Assembly (NCBI RefSeq): GCF_902713425.1
Contig: NC_081198.1
Location: 23,419,188 to 23,483,187, forward strand
Reading direction: 5' to 3'
Source: Acipenser ruthenus
Taxonomy: Eukaryota; Chordata; Actinopteri; Acipenseriformes; Acipenseridae
DNA length: 64,000 nt
Part shown: positions 62,454-64,000 of the stretch, piece by piece
Position numbering within the stretch: the stretch's first letter is position 1
Layout: each line of letters starts with the position of its first letter
Program-made: the position numbers and the translations under genes
Notes under the pieces: generated by a model
Database searches by the model: none
Told to the model about the DNA's origin: nothing
What the model saw: only the letters and a program-made list of their open reading frames with translations

Positions 62454-63043
62454 GGCGACTTGGCCCTTGCCCGGGGCCCCCCAGCCCGGACGGCACAGGG
62501 GGATTCAAAGGTGGGTGCAAAATTCCAAGCACAAGCAGACCCCCAAAAAACGGGCTGCTGCTTCCAGAGGGGAAATGTGCAATTTAAGCAGGAGAAAACA
62601 AAACAAAGCAAAAACACACACATAACACCAAAAACAAAACATAAACTGGCGGAGTGCGTCTTACAAATAGTCATGCCAAGCTGCTATGCTGTGCAAGGTG
62701 CCTTGGTAACTAAAACTGTGCCTCGCTGGCTGGCTGGCTTGCTAAGAAGGTCCTGGCATAGGGACATGTTCCACCACACTTGTCTGGTTAGCTGCATGCT
62801 CCCAGGAAACAAACTGCTGCTGTCTACATCATCACCACATATGAATAAAAGAAAGAAAGAAAGCAAGAAAGAAAGAGAAAGAAAGAGAGAAAGAAAGAAA
62901 GAGAGAAAGAAAGAAAGAAAGAAAAAAAAAAGAAGTAAAACGGCGGGAAAACTTGCATCAACACTGGCACTCTCCCTCCAGCAGGGGTAGACAAAATGCT
63001 CACAGGAGAGATCCAGATCTGACTTTGACCAACGTTAGAGAAA

Positions 63044-63232
63044 GGTGTGCACCGTTCCCGGAGGTACTGCAATACCGGGCCGATGCGTGGAGTGGACGGA
63101 GCAAGCCCCTGTTCCATCTCCCGATTCCAAAAATCAATTTAATATATGGTCCCCTGATAGGGGACGTATCAGATATTAAACTGATAAGAACAGATACTAC
63201 ACTTGATCTTAGCCAAAAGGCCGAGAAGCGAT
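63044..63232 (-). ncRNA. U2: U2 snRNA
   Basis: Complete 189-nt copy, reference sequence by eye. The spacer on its left (62454-63043) has private changes, including a one-base loss in CCTTGGGTAAC within the SPH-like motif of the neighbouring unit. Confidence 0.97.
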
Positions 63233-63817
63233 GGCGACTTGGCCCTTGCCCGGGGCCCCCCAGCCCGGACGGCACAGGGGGATTCAAAGGTGGGTGCAAA
63301 ATTCCAAGCACAAGCAGACCCCCAAAAAACGGGCTGCTGCTTCCAGAGGGGAAATGTGCAATTTAAGCAGGAGAAAACAAAACAAAGCAAAAACACACAC
63401 ATAACACCAAAAACAAAACATAAACTGGCGGAGTGCGTCTTACAAATAGTCATGCCAAGCTGCTATGCTGTGCAAGGTGCCTTGGGTAACTACAACTGTG
63501 CCTCGCTGGCTGGCTGGCTTGCTAAGAAGGTCCTGGCATAGGGACATGTTCCACCACACTTGTCTGGTTAGCTGCATGCTCCCAGGAAACAACCTGCTGC
63601 TGTCTACATCATCATCACATGTGAATAAAAGAAAGAAAGACAGCAAGAAAGAAAGAGAGAAAGAAAGAGAGAAAGAGAGAAAGAAAGAGAGAAAGAAAAA
63701 AAAAAGAAGTAAAACGGCGGGAAAACTTGCATCAACACTGGCACTCTCCCTCCAGCAGGGGTAGACAAAATGCTCACAGGAGAGATCCAGATCTGACTTT
63801 GACCAACGTTAGAGAAA

Positions 63818-64000
63818 GGTGTGCACCGTTCCCGGAGGTACTGCAATACCGGGCCGATGCGTGGAGTGGACAGAGCAAGCCCCTGTTCCATCTCCCGATT
63901 CCAAAAATCAATTTAATATATGGTCCCCTGATAGGGGACGTATCAGATATTAAACTGATAAGAACAGATACTACACTTGATCTTAGCCAAAAGGCCGAGA
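63818..64000 (-). ncRNA. U2: U2 snRNA, clipped by window end
   Basis: The 3'-most 183 nt of a U2 copy. The first 6 nt and the promoter lie beyond the window. It carries the nt 135 C to U change (plus 63872) shared with the 62265 copy. Confidence 0.95.

Larger units (their letters stand above)
60906..64000. repeat. U2 array segment: spacers and U2 genes right of K9
   Basis: Spacer DNA with purine microsatellites at about 61302-61382, 62073-62158, 62846-62936 and 63625-63711. Spacing between U2 starts is 773 (from the 60905 relic), 775, 779 and 774 bp. The spacer next to the relic has a few private changes in the promoter-proximal part but keeps the PSE-like block at about 60954-60971. Confidence 0.9.

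Noticed and set aside
1-64000. Possibility of a retroviral or LTR element
   Set aside because: No terminal repeats, protease, integrase or primer-binding site was seen. The APE endonuclease and RT order is that of a LINE.

Overview
This window is part of a tandem array of U2 spliceosomal snRNA genes from a vertebrate genome, all on the minus strand. The array is heavily colonised by a site-specific non-LTR retrotransposon (LINE). The U2 copies are about 189 nt and match the vertebrate U2 consensus closely. The LINE has a Tx1/L1-like plan: ORF1 with three CCHC zinc knuckles, and ORF2 with an APE-type endonuclease followed by reverse transcriptase. U2-targeting Tx1-clade elements (the Keshi group) are known from fish, so a ray-finned fish is the best guess. 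That attribution is inference from memory, not from a search.

Layout from left to right: K1 (1-3045, cut by the window edge); K2 (3490-10257), then two intact U2 genes; K3 (12230-17208, 5'-truncated); K4 (17729-24502), then one intact U2; K5 (25738-32504), then three intact U2 genes; K6 (35264-40238, 5'-truncated), then one intact U2; K7 (41526-47869), then six complete U2 genes; K8 (53042-58675) fused to part of a second LINE family, K9 (58676-60866); then three intact U2 genes and one clipped by the window end. That gives 16 complete U2 genes plus one clipped copy, seven U2 3' fragments lying 3' of elements, and one diverged U2 5' fragment beside K9. Where no element intervenes, the U2 unit is 772-791 bp and every spacer holds a purine microsatellite of variable length. 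Spacers carry a PSE-like core promoter element at -49 to -66 and a match to the snRNA 3' box.

The elements share one orientation with the U2 genes. Their 3' ends sit inside U2 at three different positions (joined to nt 39, 54 or 76), each with the same element terminus. Their 5' ends (K1-K7) do not lie in U2. They join the spacer at about -290 or about -220, so each such insertion has lost the U2 promoter and the 5' end of the gene. Only K9 keeps a U2 promoter directly upstream. K7 is the only copy fully inside the window with both reading frames open (648 and 1147 codons).

The array has been rearranged after insertion. K2, K3 and the 3' end of K4 recur as K5, K6 and the 3' end of K7, offset by 22.2, 23.0 and 23.8 kb, which fits a higher-order duplication. 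K4 is a mosaic, and several ORF1 copies are shifted in runs of G. No host protein gene, tRNA, rRNA, CRISPR or LTR element was seen. Open frames on the plus strand look like shadows of the LINE frames or of the microsatellite.
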